Below, in pieces: positions 25,679 through 34,038 of a stretch of DNA of 64,000 bases. Position 1 is the first letter of the stretch. Every line of letters begins with the position of its first letter. The notes under the pieces are model-generated. The model did not search any database, was not told the DNA's origin, and was given only the letters and a program-made list of their open reading frames with translations. The stretch is from NCBI RefSeq assembly GCF_001613365.1, contig NZ_BDCF01000031.1, forward strand, positions 25,422 through 89,421. Reading direction: 5' to 3'. The position numbers and the translations under genes are program-made. This stretch comes from Nocardia xishanensis NBRC 101358 (GTDB lineage Bacteria > Actinomycetota > Actinomycetes > Mycobacteriales > Mycobacteriaceae).

Positions 25679-27082
25679 GTGACCGATGATCCGGTGCTGG
25701 TCGAAATGCTTGCCGCGCTGGACCGCAGCCCTGACGTGCTCGCCCTGCGATTGCGCGTGATCGAACTGCTCGCCGAGCGCGGCCGCCACGCCGACGCTCT
25801 CGCTCAGTGCGGCGCTGCGCTGAGCCAGGAGCCCGGCAACGCGCGCGCAGTCGAGTTGCTCCAGCAGTGCACCGCCGCGCTCGCGGGCGGCGGTGCACCC
25901 GACGCGACTGCGTCGCATGCCGAAAGGTCGGCCGCTGTCACGCCGTCCGACGGCGCCACGTCACATGCCGAAACGTCCTCTGCCGGCACGCCTTCCGACC
26001 GCGCTGCGTCACATGCCGAAACATCGCCCGCCGTCCCGCCTCCCGATGGCGCCACGCCGGACGTCGAGCCCGCGCCCTCGCCGGAGCGCGAAACGCCTGC
26101 CGCGGACTACGACTGGGCGGCGGCCGAGGATCAGGTCTCCGACATCATCGCCCCCGCCTTCATCGACTCGGGCCCAACGGAATACGCTGCCGCCTCCGAT
26201 GCCGGACTCTTCTCCCGCACGCGGGTGACGCTGGCCGACGTCGGCGGCATGGAAGAGGTCAAGCGTCAGCTCGACCTCACCCTGCTCGGCCCGCTGCGCA
26301 ACCCGGAGCTGGCCAAGGCGTTCGGCACCTCGGCGCGCGGCGGTCTGCTGCTGTACGGGCCGCCCGGCTGCGGCAAGACTTTCATCGCCTCCGCCGTGGC
26401 GGGCGAGCTCGGCGCGAATTTCTACCCGATCGAGATCGCCGACATCCTCGACATCTACACCGGCGCCAGCGAACGCAACCTGCACAGCGTGTTCGAGGTG
26501 GCCCGCCGCAACGCGCCGTGCGTGCTGTTCCTGGACGAGGTGGACGCGCTCGGCCACAAGCGCAGCCAGATGTCCGGCTCGGCGACCATGCGCACGGTGG
26601 TGAATCAGCTGCTGAACGAGATGGATTCGGCCACCGTCGACAACGAGGGCGTCTACATCCTCGGCGCGACCAACCATCCCTGGGACATCGACGTCGCGCT
26701 GCGCAGGCCGGGACGCTTCGACCGGATGATCCTGGTCGCGCTGCCGGATCCCGCCGCGCGCAAGTCGATCCTGCGCTACCACCTGCGCGAGCGTCCGGTG
26801 GCGGGCGTCGACCTCGGCGCGATCGCCGCGCGCACGGAGGGTTTCTCGGGCGCCGACCTGGCGCACGTCTGTACCTCGGCCACCCAGCTGGCCATGGCGG
26901 AATCGATCCGCACCGGCACCGTCCGCCCGATCGGCATGGCGGATCTGGAGGCCGCGATGGCGCAGATCAAGCCGAGCGCGGGCGCGTGGTTCGAATCCGC
27001 TCGCAACGTGGTCGAGTTCGCCAACGGCGACGGCAGCTACGACGAACTCGCGCTGTACATGAAGCGAATGAAGATGCGCTGA
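25679..27082 (+). CDS. AAA+ ATPase with N-terminal TPR-like region and Ser/Ala/His repeat linker
   Basis: From GTG 25679 (GGGGGA upstream) the protein has 467 residues. Residues 1-65 look like one or two TPR helix pairs. Residues 79-126 are three 16-residue repeats beginning SHAE. The classical AAA domain follows: Walker A GPPGCGKTF (~227-235), YTGASERNLHSVFEVARRN, Walker B CVLFLDEVDALG (~280-291), sensor-1 ILGATNHPWDID and the arginine-finger segment RRPGRFDRM. A helical lid leads to the C-terminal helix AWFESARNVVEFANGDG, reminiscent of Vps4/Cdc48-like proteins. It is probably a hexameric remodeller. The TPR-membrane protein gene starts 13 bp downstream, so they surely form an operon. The substrate is unknown. 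Confidence 0.85.
   Translation: MTDDPVLVEMLAALDRSPDVLALRLRVIELLAERGRHADALAQCGAALSQEPGNARAVELLQQCTAALAGGGAPDATASHAERSAAVTPSDGATSHAETSSAGTPSDRAASHAETSPAVPPPDGATPDVEPAPSPERETPAADYDWAAAEDQVSDIIAPAFIDSGPTEYAAASDAGLFSRTRVTLADVGGMEEVKRQLDLTLLGPLRNPELAKAFGTSARGGLLLYGPPGCGKTFIASAVAGELGANFYPIEIADILDIYTGASERNLHSVFEVARRNAPCVLFLDEVDALGHKRSQMSGSATMRTVVNQLLNEMDSATVDNEGVYILGATNHPWDIDVALRRPGRFDRMILVALPDPAARKSILRYHLRERPVAGVDLGAIAARTEGFSGADLAHVCTSATQLAMAESIRTGTVRPIGMADLEAAMAQIKPSAGAWFESARNVVEFANGDGSYDELALYMKRMKMR
25913..26056 (+). repeat. Three 48-bp tandem repeats inside the AAA+ gene
   Basis: Three in-frame 48-bp units encode 16-residue repeats: SHAERSAAVTPSDGAT, SHAETSSAGTPSDRAA and SHAETSPAVPPPDGAT. They form the flexible linker between the TPR-like and AAA domains. 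The units are alike enough at DNA level (shared TCACATGCCGAAAC core) that copy number could change by slippage without shifting the frame. Confidence 0.85.
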
Positions 27083-27095
27083 CAAAGCCGGGCGC

Positions 27096-28148
27096 ATGAC
27101 TACTTTCGCGCACGACGAGGTCGCACGGGCCAAGGTACTGATCGACCTCGGCCGGATCGACGCGGCGCGGGCGAAGCTCGGCGCGGTGCTCGCCGCCGAT
27201 CCCGACAATGCCGACGCGCTGATGTTGATGGGATACGCCTGGTTTCGCACCGGTGAGTACGAGAAGTCCGTTGGCTACAGCGCTGCCGCGCTGGCCGCCT
27301 TCCCCGACTATCAATCCGCACTGCGCGTGCTGGCGCTGGCCGAACAGGAGCTGGCGCACCTGGCCGAGCACGATTCCGCCGAGCGGAAACGGCATTACGA
27401 CCGCGCGCTGGCCGCGGCCACCCGCAGCGCGGAACTCGACCCGGAGTATGTCGAGAACCTGCGCCTGCTCGCGGGGGTCCAGTCGGCGACGGACCCGGCC
27501 GCCGCGCTGGCGACCATCGACCGTGCCATCGAAATCGATCCCGACCACGCCGATCTACACCGCGTCCGCGGTTCGATCCTGCGTCGCGGCGGGATTTCCG
27601 TGCCGGGCGCGGAAGCGGCGCTGCGCGAGGCGCTTCGGCTGCAACCCGAGCACGTCGACGCCACCCAGGAGCTCGCGCTGCTCGACCTGGATCGCGGGGA
27701 TCTGGAAGCGGGTGAGCGCGGCTTGCGCCTTGTCGCGCAGTGGGATCCGAGCCGCGCCGACTTCGTGCGCGCGACTCTTGCCGCCGTCGAAGCCGAGGCC
27801 CGCCGCGAGCCGGAACCGGTGTTCACGCACATGCCGCCACCGCCGGAGGTGCGGTACCTGCCGGAGACGCCGCGCTCGAACTGGCGGGTCTGGATGGCGT
27901 TGGTGTTCGGCGCCATCGTGGTGCTGCGCCTTATTTTCACCGGGGCGAGCGCACCGTCCGAACCGCCTCCGCCGCGCCCATTGCCGTCGCGGTATTTTCC
28001 GACGCCCGTCGCTCCGCCCTATCTGCCGACCGGGCTTTATCCGCCGACGCTGCGCCCATGGCCGGGCCTCACACCGCCGCATGCGCCGTTCCGCACGCCG
28101 CCGGTGACGGCGCCGCCACGGGTGACGCTGCCGCCGCACTTGCCCTGA
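27096..28148 (+). CDS. TPR protein with one membrane helix and proline-rich tail
   Basis: The 350-residue protein has TPR-type helix pairs over residues 1-235 (for example ARAKLGAVLAADPDNADALM, AALATIDRAIEIDPDHADLH, AALREALRLQPEHVDATQEL). A single transmembrane helix near 263-283 (WMALVFGAIVVLRLIFTG) and a 65-residue tail that is about one-third proline follow. Charge around the helix favours TPRs in the cytosol and the tail outside. It lies 13 bp after the AAA+ gene. I infer that it recruits the ATPase to the membrane through TPR contacts, while the tail may reach the wall. No known system matches in my recollection. Confidence 0.82.
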   Translation: MTTFAHDEVARAKVLIDLGRIDAARAKLGAVLAADPDNADALMLMGYAWFRTGEYEKSVGYSAAALAAFPDYQSALRVLALAEQELAHLAEHDSAERKRHYDRALAAATRSAELDPEYVENLRLLAGVQSATDPAAALATIDRAIEIDPDHADLHRVRGSILRRGGISVPGAEAALREALRLQPEHVDATQELALLDLDRGDLEAGERGLRLVAQWDPSRADFVRATLAAVEAEARREPEPVFTHMPPPPEVRYLPETPRSNWRVWMALVFGAIVVLRLIFTGASAPSEPPPPRPLPSRYFPTPVAPPYLPTGLYPPTLRPWPGLTPPHAPFRTPPVTAPPRVTLPPHLP

Positions 28149-28254
28149 GCGGCGGGCTGCGTCCGCGTGCATGTGCTCGGCCCGGCCGGTGATAGTCCGG
28201 GGTGTTCGGCGACCGACGCATAGCCGACCCGTCGAGCGGACGGATCGCGCTTCG

Positions 28255-28872
28255 TCAGGTAGCCGGAGCTCCGATCGGCGCGAACAGCGCGCGCAGCGCC
28301 GCGGCGACCTGCGCGACCGCTCGCTCGACCGGGCCCAGCGGTTGGAAGAGGTGACTGAGGGTGAGCCGGATGACGGTCTCCGTGCGCGCCCCGAGCTCGT
28401 CCTCGGACAGGTCGGCCAGCTCGTACCGCGCTCGCACCGCCGCGCCGACCGCGCCGAGCGCCCGGCCGAGAACCGGCTCCGGATCGGTCATCAGCGTCGG
28501 CAGCAGCTCGGCGTTGGCGCTCGAGCGCCCGGACAGCACTGCTTTGAGCAGTGCGTTGTCGGAGGCGGCCCGCAGCGTGTAGTCGACAGCCGCGGTCAAG
28601 CCCGCGATCACGTCGCCGGGATGTCCGGCCAGGCTGTCGTCGATGCCGACCAGGAAGGTCTCCAGCTCGTGCCGGATGACCAGGTCGGCGAGGTCCTGTT
28701 TGGTGCCGACCTCCTTGTAGAGGACCGGGCGGCTGACGCCGACCTCCTTGGCCACGCGCGACATGTTCACCGCGCCCCAGCCCTCGGTGCACACGAGTTC
28801 GCGTGCGGTCTCGATGACGCGCTCGCGGAGCAGTAAGCGCATCCGGGTGTGAAAACTCGGCGCTTCAGGCAC
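28255..28872 (-). CDS. TetR-family regulator of the alkane hydroxylase cluster
   Basis: Read from GTG 28872 (GAAGG upstream) the protein is 205 residues; earlier in-frame starts up to 28980 are possible. The helix-turn-helix is RVIETARELVCTEGWGAVNM followed by RVAKEVGVSRPVLYKEVGTK. The C-terminal domain is helical with no further landmarks. It is divergent from alkB, as AlkX-type regulators often are next to alkane genes in this order, and the gap contains inverted TTGTCC sites. Repression of alkB-rub relieved by alkane-derived fatty acids is a reasonable inference. Confidence 0.88.
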   Translation of the reverse strand: MPEAPSFHTRMRLLLRERVIETARELVCTEGWGAVNMSRVAKEVGVSRPVLYKEVGTKQDLADLVIRHELETFLVGIDDSLAGHPGDVIAGLTAAVDYTLRAASDNALLKAVLSGRSSANAELLPTLMTDPEPVLGRALGAVGAAVRARYELADLSEDELGARTETVIRLTLSHLFQPLGPVERAVAQVAAALRALFAPIGAPAT

Positions 28873-28898
28873 GCCTTCATCGTACACAGCGGCACGAT

Positions 28899-28947
28899 TT
28901 GTCCGAGCTATTGACACTCGCCGGTAATGTGTATTCCAATTGGACAA
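28899..28947. promoter_or_regulatory. alk promoter/operator region
   Basis: TTGTCC at 28899-28904 faces GGACAA at 28942-28947, and a perfect palindrome TCCAATTGGA occupies 28935-28944. Between them is a consensus -35 box TTGACA (28911-28916) pointing toward alkB. Dyads covering a promoter between a TetR gene and its target are what an AlkX-type operator would look like. Confidence 0.55.
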
Positions 28948-29058
28948 GAGAGCTAGTTTGTAAAGTGCTCCACACCACATCGAAGGCGCGAGCGCTTACC
29001 GGTCCTGGTGCTTCCGGCCACCGCCCGGCCCGCTCGCAAGTCCCCGAGGAGATCGAGA

Positions 29059-30276
29059 ATGACGACATCCCGAACCGATGCGCCCGCGCAGGCGCTGCAA
29101 TGGCGCGACCGGAAGCGCTATCTGTGGCTGTTCGGCCTGGTTGCGCCCACCGCCGTGCTGCTCGCGACCTGGCTGGTCTGGGTGTTCAACGAACTCGGCC
29201 TGCAACAGCTGTCGCCGGTGTGGTGGTGGATCGGCCCGTTACTGGTCTACGTGCTGCTGCCGATCCTGGACCGCTTCTTCGGGCCCGACGGGCAGAACCC
29301 GCCCGAAGAGGTGATGGAGCGGCTGGAGAACGACAAGTACTACCGGTACTGCACCTACGCCTACATCCCGCTGCAACTGATGAGCCTGGTGTTCGCCTGC
29401 TACCTGTGGACAGCGACGGACCTGACCTGGCTCGGTATCGACGGCGGCTTGGGCCTGATCTCGAAGATCGGTCTCGCGCTGAGCATCGGCACGATGGGTG
29501 GCGTCGGCATCAACACCGCGCACGAACTGGGCCACAAGAAGGACGAGTTGGAGCGCTGGCTGTCCAAGATCACCCTCGCCCAGACGTTCTACGGCCACTT
29601 CTACATCGAGCACAACCGCGGCCACCACGTGCGGGTCGCGACACCGGAGGACCCGGCCAGCGCGCGTTTCGCCGAGACGTTCTGGGCCTTCTTGCCGCGC
29701 AGCGTGTGGGGCAGCCTGCGCTCGTCCTGGGAACTGGAGAAGACCCGATTGCAACGAATGGGCAAGAGCCCGTGGACCATTCACAACGATGTGCTCAACG
29801 CCTGGCTGATGTCGGTGGTGCTGTGGGGCGCGCTGGCCGCGGTGTTCGGCCCGGTCGTGCTGCCGTACCTGATCATTCAGGCGGTCTACGGCTTCTCGCT
29901 GCTCGAGACAGTGAACTACCTGGAGCACTACGGCCTGCTGCGACAGCGGACCGCGGCGGGCCGCTACGAGCGGTGCACGCCGGAGCACAGCTGGAACTCC
30001 GACCACATCGTCACCAATATCTTCCTGTACCACCTGCAACGGCACAGCGATCATCACGCCAACCCGACCCGGCGCTATCAGACCCTGCGCAGTATGGACG
30101 GCGCGCCGAACCTGCCGAGCGGTTACGCCAGCATGATCGGCCTGGCCTATCTGCCGCCGCTGTGGCGCAAGGTGATGGATCACCGGGTGCTCGCGCACTA
30201 CGACGGTGACATCACCCGGGTGAACATCCAGCCGAGCAAGCGGGAGCAAGTGCTGGCGAAGTACGGGGTGCGGTGA
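29059..30276 (+). CDS. alkB: Alkane 1-monooxygenase
   Basis: From ATG 29059 (GAGGAGATCGAGA before it) the protein is 405 residues. It is the membrane non-haem di-iron enzyme that hydroxylates n-alkanes at the terminal carbon using rubredoxin electrons. The histidine boxes are all present: NTAHELGHKKDELE, YIEHNRGHHVRVATPEDP and FLYHLQRHSDHHANPTRR, together with the NYLEHYGL (HYG) motif. About six membrane helices flank them. It is followed by two rubredoxins and a reductase with 1-4-bp overlaps, forming one operon of the type known from Rhodococcus, Nocardia and Mycobacterium. Confidence 0.97.
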   Translation: MTTSRTDAPAQALQWRDRKRYLWLFGLVAPTAVLLATWLVWVFNELGLQQLSPVWWWIGPLLVYVLLPILDRFFGPDGQNPPEEVMERLENDKYYRYCTYAYIPLQLMSLVFACYLWTATDLTWLGIDGGLGLISKIGLALSIGTMGGVGINTAHELGHKKDELERWLSKITLAQTFYGHFYIEHNRGHHVRVATPEDPASARFAETFWAFLPRSVWGSLRSSWELEKTRLQRMGKSPWTIHNDVLNAWLMSVVLWGALAAVFGPVVLPYLIIQAVYGFSLLETVNYLEHYGLLRQRTAAGRYERCTPEHSWNSDHIVTNIFLYHLQRHSDHHANPTRRYQTLRSMDGAPNLPSGYASMIGLAYLPPLWRKVMDHRVLAHYDGDITRVNIQPSKREQVLAKYGVR

Positions 30277-30464
30277 TGGCCGTCTACCGCTGTCCCGTCT
30301 GCGATTACGCCTACGACGAGGTCGCGGGCGCGCCCCGCGAGGGCTTTCCCCCAGGCGCGCCGTGGTCCGCGGTGCCAGTCGACTGGTGCTGCCCCGATTG
30401 CGGCGTCAGAGAAAAGCCCGACTTCGAAAACGATTCCATCACTACGGCAGGACGTGAACGATGA
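30276..30464 (+). CDS. rubA1: Rubredoxin (first copy)
   Basis: The ATG overlaps the alkB stop (TGATG). The 62-residue protein has two CxxC knuckles, YRCPVCDYAYDE and WCCPDCGVREKPDFEN, which hold one iron. In the alkane operons of this group the first rubredoxin (AlkG1-type) has extra residues between motifs and often cannot replace AlkG2 in electron transfer. Here the segment REGFPPGAPWSAVPVDW has the AlkG1 look. The role is electron carriage to AlkB or iron supply; assignment between types is by pattern only. Confidence 0.92.
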   Translation: MAVYRCPVCDYAYDEVAGAPREGFPPGAPWSAVPVDWCCPDCGVREKPDFENDSITTAGRER

Positions 30465-30646
30465 ACCCCGATTACAAGCTTTTCCGATGCGTGCAGTGCG
30501 GCTTCGAGTACGACGAAGCGCTCGGCTGGCCGGAGGACGGCATCGAGCCGGGCACCCGGTGGGACGCCATCCCCGACGACTGGTCCTGCCCCGATTGCGG
30601 CGCGGCCAAAGCGGATTTCGAGATGGTCGAGGTCAGTCGCGCATGA
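30461..30646 (+). CDS. rubA2: Rubredoxin (second copy)
   Basis: Starting at an ATGA overlap with the previous gene, this 61-residue protein carries FRCVQCGFEYDEALGWPEDG and WSCPDCGAAKADFEMVEV. The CxxCG pairs and the GWPEDGIEPGTRWDAIPDDW segment are those of the AlkG2-type rubredoxin that passes electrons from rubredoxin reductase to AlkB. It overlaps the reductase gene by 4 bp, which ensures coupled translation. Confidence 0.95.
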   Translation: MNPDYKLFRCVQCGFEYDEALGWPEDGIEPGTRWDAIPDDWSCPDCGAAKADFEMVEVSRA

Positions 30647-31878
30647 CCGAACGGATCGTGATCGTCGGCGCGGGAGTCGCGGGCGCCACCGCGGCCAAGA
30701 CCCTTCGTGCGGAAGGATATTCGGGACGCATCGTGCTGGTCGGGGCTGAGGACGGCCCGCCGTACCGGCGTCCCATGGTCTCGAAGGAAATGCTGGCGGG
30801 CGTCGCGGTCGAGCGAAGGGCGCTGCTCGAATCCGCGGAGTCGTGGCGCGACAAGGACATCGAGCTGCGCACCGGCGTCACGGTGGAGGACGTCGACACC
30901 GAGCTCGGGCGGGTGCGGCTTGCGGGCGGCGAGGCGCTCGGCTACGACCGCTTGTTGCTGGCGACCGGCGCGCGCGCCCGCAGCCTGCCCGCGCCGCAGC
31001 GCAATGTGCACACGCTGCGCGGGGCCGCCGATGTCGGGCCGCTGCGCGCGGCCATCGACGCGGGCAAATCGCTGTTGATCGTCGGCGGTGGCCTGATCGG
31101 TTGCGAGGTCGCGGCGACCGCGCGGTCGCTCGGCGCCGAAGTGACCGTCGTGCACGCCGGATCGGCGCCGCTCGACCGCGTCGCCCCGCCCTCGGTCGGC
31201 TCGTTTTATCGAAAGCTGCACGCCGACAACGGCGTCGAGATCCTGGACGAGGTGACGCTGACCCGCCTGGAAGGCCACGAGGACGGCGTCACCGCGACCG
31301 CGCGCGACGGCAGGACGTGGGCGGCGGGCGTGGCGCTGATCGCCATCGGCTCGGTTCCCGACACCGAACTCGCCGAGTCCGCCGGGCTGTCCGTAGACAA
31401 CGGCATCCTCGTCGACGAGCGCTACCGCACCTCCGCCCCGGAGGTCTACGCGGCGGGCGACGTGGCCAATCGGTTCGACCCCGACCTCGGGGCGCACGAA
31501 CGCACCGAGCACTGGAACAGCGCGCTGTCGCAGGGTGCGGCCGCCGCGCGGGCGATGCTCGGCAAACCGGTTGCCCGCCAGGATGTCTCGTGGGGCTGGT
31601 CCACCCAGTACGGGCTCAACCTGCAATTCGCGGGCCGGCTGCGGCACGACGACGATTTCGTGCTGCGAGGCACGCTCGCCGAGCCGAACTTCACCGTCCT
31701 CGCCCTGCGCCGTCGTCGCCTGGTCGGCGCGGTCGCCATCGCCAGGCCATCGGATATTCGCGCGGCGCGCGAGCTGATCGGTCACGGCGCGGTTCTCGAC
31801 CTCGTCGCGTGGTCCGACGAATCGCTCGACCTGGCCGAACTCGTCTCCCGTCACCGCGTCGGCGCCGCGCAGGGCTGA
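30643..31878 (+). CDS. rubB: Rubredoxin reductase
   Basis: From ATG 30643 (ATGA overlap with the rubredoxin stop) the protein is 411 residues. It has two dinucleotide folds, FAD at RIVIVGAGVAGATAAKTLRA and NAD(P)H at LLIVGGGLIGCEVAATARSL. The conserved VYAAGDVANRFDPDLGAHER contacts the flavin, and RTEHWNSALSQGAAAARAML follows. This is the ferredoxin/rubredoxin reductase family. It completes the electron chain NAD(P)H to FAD to rubredoxin to AlkB, in the cytosol. It is the last gene of the alk operon; about 90 bp separate it from furA. Confidence 0.95.
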   Translation: MTERIVIVGAGVAGATAAKTLRAEGYSGRIVLVGAEDGPPYRRPMVSKEMLAGVAVERRALLESAESWRDKDIELRTGVTVEDVDTELGRVRLAGGEALGYDRLLLATGARARSLPAPQRNVHTLRGAADVGPLRAAIDAGKSLLIVGGGLIGCEVAATARSLGAEVTVVHAGSAPLDRVAPPSVGSFYRKLHADNGVEILDEVTLTRLEGHEDGVTATARDGRTWAAGVALIAIGSVPDTELAESAGLSVDNGILVDERYRTSAPEVYAAGDVANRFDPDLGAHERTEHWNSALSQGAAAARAMLGKPVARQDVSWGWSTQYGLNLQFAGRLRHDDDFVLRGTLAEPNFTVLALRRRRLVGAVAIARPSDIRAARELIGHGAVLDLVAWSDESLDLAELVSRHRVGAAQG

Positions 31879-31914
31879 CCCTTCCGTCGCGCCGGGCGGG
31901 CCGTCACGGAAACT

Positions 31915-31961
31915 CTGGAAGAGATCATTTTCTTGACTAATTCCAGAAAAGCTTCCATCAT
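31915..31961 (+). promoter_or_regulatory. furA promoter with candidate FurA operator
   Basis: A -35 box TTGACT (31933-31938) and a -10-like CATCAT (31956-31961) are 17 bp apart, and the furA ATG lies only 7 bases beyond, so the transcript may be leaderless. The AT-rich TTGACTAATTCCAGAAAAG closely resembles, from memory, the FurA-binding sequence upstream of mycobacterial furA-katG. CTGGAA (31915-31920) and TTCCAG (31941-31946) form an inverted repeat around the -35. Confidence 0.6.
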
Positions 31962-31967
31962 GGGTTC

Positions 31968-32417
31968 ATGCACACCAACGACGCCGACCCTTGCGCCTGG
32001 CTGCGCTCCGCGGGCCTGCGGGTAACCGCACCCCGGGTCGCGGTGCTGAACGCGGTCGCCGCCCGTCCGCATTCGGACGCCGATCTGGTGGCCGCCACGG
32101 TTCGGGAGACCCTGGGCTCGGTGTCGACGCAAGCCGTCTACGACGTGCTGCACGCCTGCGTCCGGGCCGGGATTCTGCGGCGTATCGAGCCCGCGGGCTC
32201 GCCCGCGCGGTACGAGACCCGGATCGGCGACAACCACCACCACCTGGTGTGCCGGAACTGCGGCACGGTCGTCGACGTGGATTGTGTCGTCGGCAGTGCC
32301 CCGTGCCTGGAACCGCTGAACGATCACGGATTCGTGGTGGACGAAGCCGAGGTCGTGTTCTGGGGCCTGTGCCCGACCTGCCGCTCGCCCGAGCGGCGCC
32401 CGGACGGGGTGGATTGA
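31968..32417 (+). CDS. furA: Fur-family regulator, FurA-type
   Basis: The 149-residue protein has the Fur winged helix (LRSAGLRVTAPRVAVLNAVA, then VSTQAVYDVLHACVRAGILR). The metal-binding C-terminal half has GDNHHHLVCRNCGTVVDVDC and a late CPTCRSPERR. The HHH cluster and two CxxC pairs are typical of FurA, which represses its own gene and the adjacent peroxidase and responds to peroxide. The target here is a monofunctional catalase 70 bp downstream instead of the katG usual in mycobacteria. The first residues MHTNDADPCAWLRS contain one more cysteine. Confidence 0.94.
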   Translation: MHTNDADPCAWLRSAGLRVTAPRVAVLNAVAARPHSDADLVAATVRETLGSVSTQAVYDVLHACVRAGILRRIEPAGSPARYETRIGDNHHHLVCRNCGTVVDVDCVVGSAPCLEPLNDHGFVVDEAEVVFWGLCPTCRSPERRPDGVD

Positions 32418-32487
32418 TCCCCGCTCACTCGACAGCCCGGGTCAGCCCGTTCCCGGGGACTTCGCTCAGCCGTGAAGGAGGCTTCGA

Positions 32488-33978
32488 ATGACCAAGCCGA
32501 CAACGACGAACACCGGAACGCCCGTCGAAAGCGACGACGAATCGCTCACCGCCGGTACGCAGGGCCCTATCCTACTGCACGACCACTACCTGATCGAGAA
32601 GCTCGCCCAGTTCAACCGGGAACGGATTCCGGAGCGGATCGTGCACGCCAAGGGCGCGGGCGCCTACGGTGAGCTGGTCGTCACCAACGACGTCAGCCAG
32701 TACACCAAGGCCAAGCTGTTCCAGCCCGGCGCGCGCACCGAATCGCTGGTCCGGTTCTCCACCGTCGCGGGCGAGCAGGGCAGCCCCGACACCTGGCGTG
32801 ACCCGCGCGGTTTCGCGGTGAAGTTCTACACCGAGGACGGCAACTACGACCTCGTCGGCAACAACACCCCGATCTTCTTCATCAAGGACCCGATCAAGTT
32901 CCCCGACTTCATCCGGTCGCAGAAGCGGTTGCCGGGCAACGGCCTTCGCGATCACAACATGCAGTGGGACTTCTGGACCCTGCGTCCGGAGACCGCGCAC
33001 CAGGTGACCTGGCTGATGGGTGATCGCGGCATCCCGAAGACCTACCGGCACATGAACGGTTACGGCTCGCACACCTACCAGTGGATCAATGCCGCCGGTG
33101 AGCGCTTCTGGGTGAAATACCACTTCAAGACCGACCAGGGCATCGAGTTCCTGACCCAGGTCGAGGCCGACCGGATCGCGGGCGCCGACGCCGATTACCA
33201 CCGCAAGGACCTGTGGGAGGCGATCGAGCGCGGCGAGTTCCCGAGCTGGACGGTGTACGTGCAGGTGATGCCGGTCACCGAGGCGGAGGGCTACCGCTTC
33301 AACCCGTTCGACCTGACCAAGGTGTGGTCGCACAAGGACTACCCGTTGATCGAGGTCGGCAAGTGGACCCTGAACCGGAACCCGGCGAACTACTTCGTCG
33401 ACATCGAGCAGGCCGCCTTCGAGCCGTCGAATGTCGTTCCCGGCATCGGCTTCTCGCCGGACAAGATGCTGCTCGGCCGCGTGTTCGCCTACGCGGACGC
33501 GCACCGCTACCGCATCGGGACCAACTACGCGCAGCTGCCGCCGAACCAGGCGCGGGCCGCGGAGGTGAACTCCTACTCCAAGGAGGGCGCCATGCGGTAC
33601 CACTACAACGACCCGAGTGTGCCTGTGTACGCGCCGAATTCGTTCGGCGGCCCGCACGCCGAGCCGGAGCGCGCGCCCGACGGCGGCATCTGGGACTTCG
33701 ACCCGGTCATCGTGCGCGCGGGCTACGTCCCGCACGCGGAGGACGGCGATTTCACCCAGGCCGGCACCCTCGTCCGCGAGGTGCTGAACGACGACCAGCG
33801 GGACCGGTTGGTGGACAACATCGTCGGGCACGTGCTCGGCGGCGTCCGTGAGCCGGTGCTGTCGCGGGTCTTCGAGTACTGGAAGAACGTCGACGCCGAT
33901 CTCGGCAAGCGCGTCGAGGAGGGCGTCCGCGCCGGTCTGAACGGCAACGGCTCGACCCCGCCGCCCGCCCAGGGCTGA
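32488..33978 (+). CDS. katA: Monofunctional haem catalase
   Basis: The 496-residue enzyme destroys hydrogen peroxide. The catalytic histidine lies in RIPERIVHAKGAGAYGEL and the distal asparagine in YDLVGNNTPIFFIKDPIKF. The proximal haem tyrosine is in LLGRVFAYADAHRYRIGTNY; the usual Asp-Thr after AYA reads Asp-Ala here. Length (about 500) fits the small-subunit clade 3 catalases that bind NADPH. The start has a strong AAGGAGG site. It is the second gene of a furA-katA unit and ends at a perfect terminator. Confidence 0.97.
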   Translation: MTKPTTTNTGTPVESDDESLTAGTQGPILLHDHYLIEKLAQFNRERIPERIVHAKGAGAYGELVVTNDVSQYTKAKLFQPGARTESLVRFSTVAGEQGSPDTWRDPRGFAVKFYTEDGNYDLVGNNTPIFFIKDPIKFPDFIRSQKRLPGNGLRDHNMQWDFWTLRPETAHQVTWLMGDRGIPKTYRHMNGYGSHTYQWINAAGERFWVKYHFKTDQGIEFLTQVEADRIAGADADYHRKDLWEAIERGEFPSWTVYVQVMPVTEAEGYRFNPFDLTKVWSHKDYPLIEVGKWTLNRNPANYFVDIEQAAFEPSNVVPGIGFSPDKMLLGRVFAYADAHRYRIGTNYAQLPPNQARAAEVNSYSKEGAMRYHYNDPSVPVYAPNSFGGPHAEPERAPDGGIWDFDPVIVRAGYVPHAEDGDFTQAGTLVREVLNDDQRDRLVDNIVGHVLGGVREPVLSRVFEYWKNVDADLGKRVEEGVRAGLNGNGSTPPPAQG

Positions 33979-34000
33979 TCCGCGACGACACGGGCACGAC

Positions 34001-34033
34001 AAAGGTGCGCACCGGCTATCGGTGCGCACCTTT
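34001..34033 (+). terminator. Terminator after katA
   Basis: A perfect 14-bp stem, AAAGGTGCGCACCG (34001-34014) with CGGTGCGCACCTTT (34020-34033), has a 5-base loop and ends in TTTT. It is 22 bp past the katA stop. Confidence 0.9.
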
Positions 34034-34038
34034 TCGCG

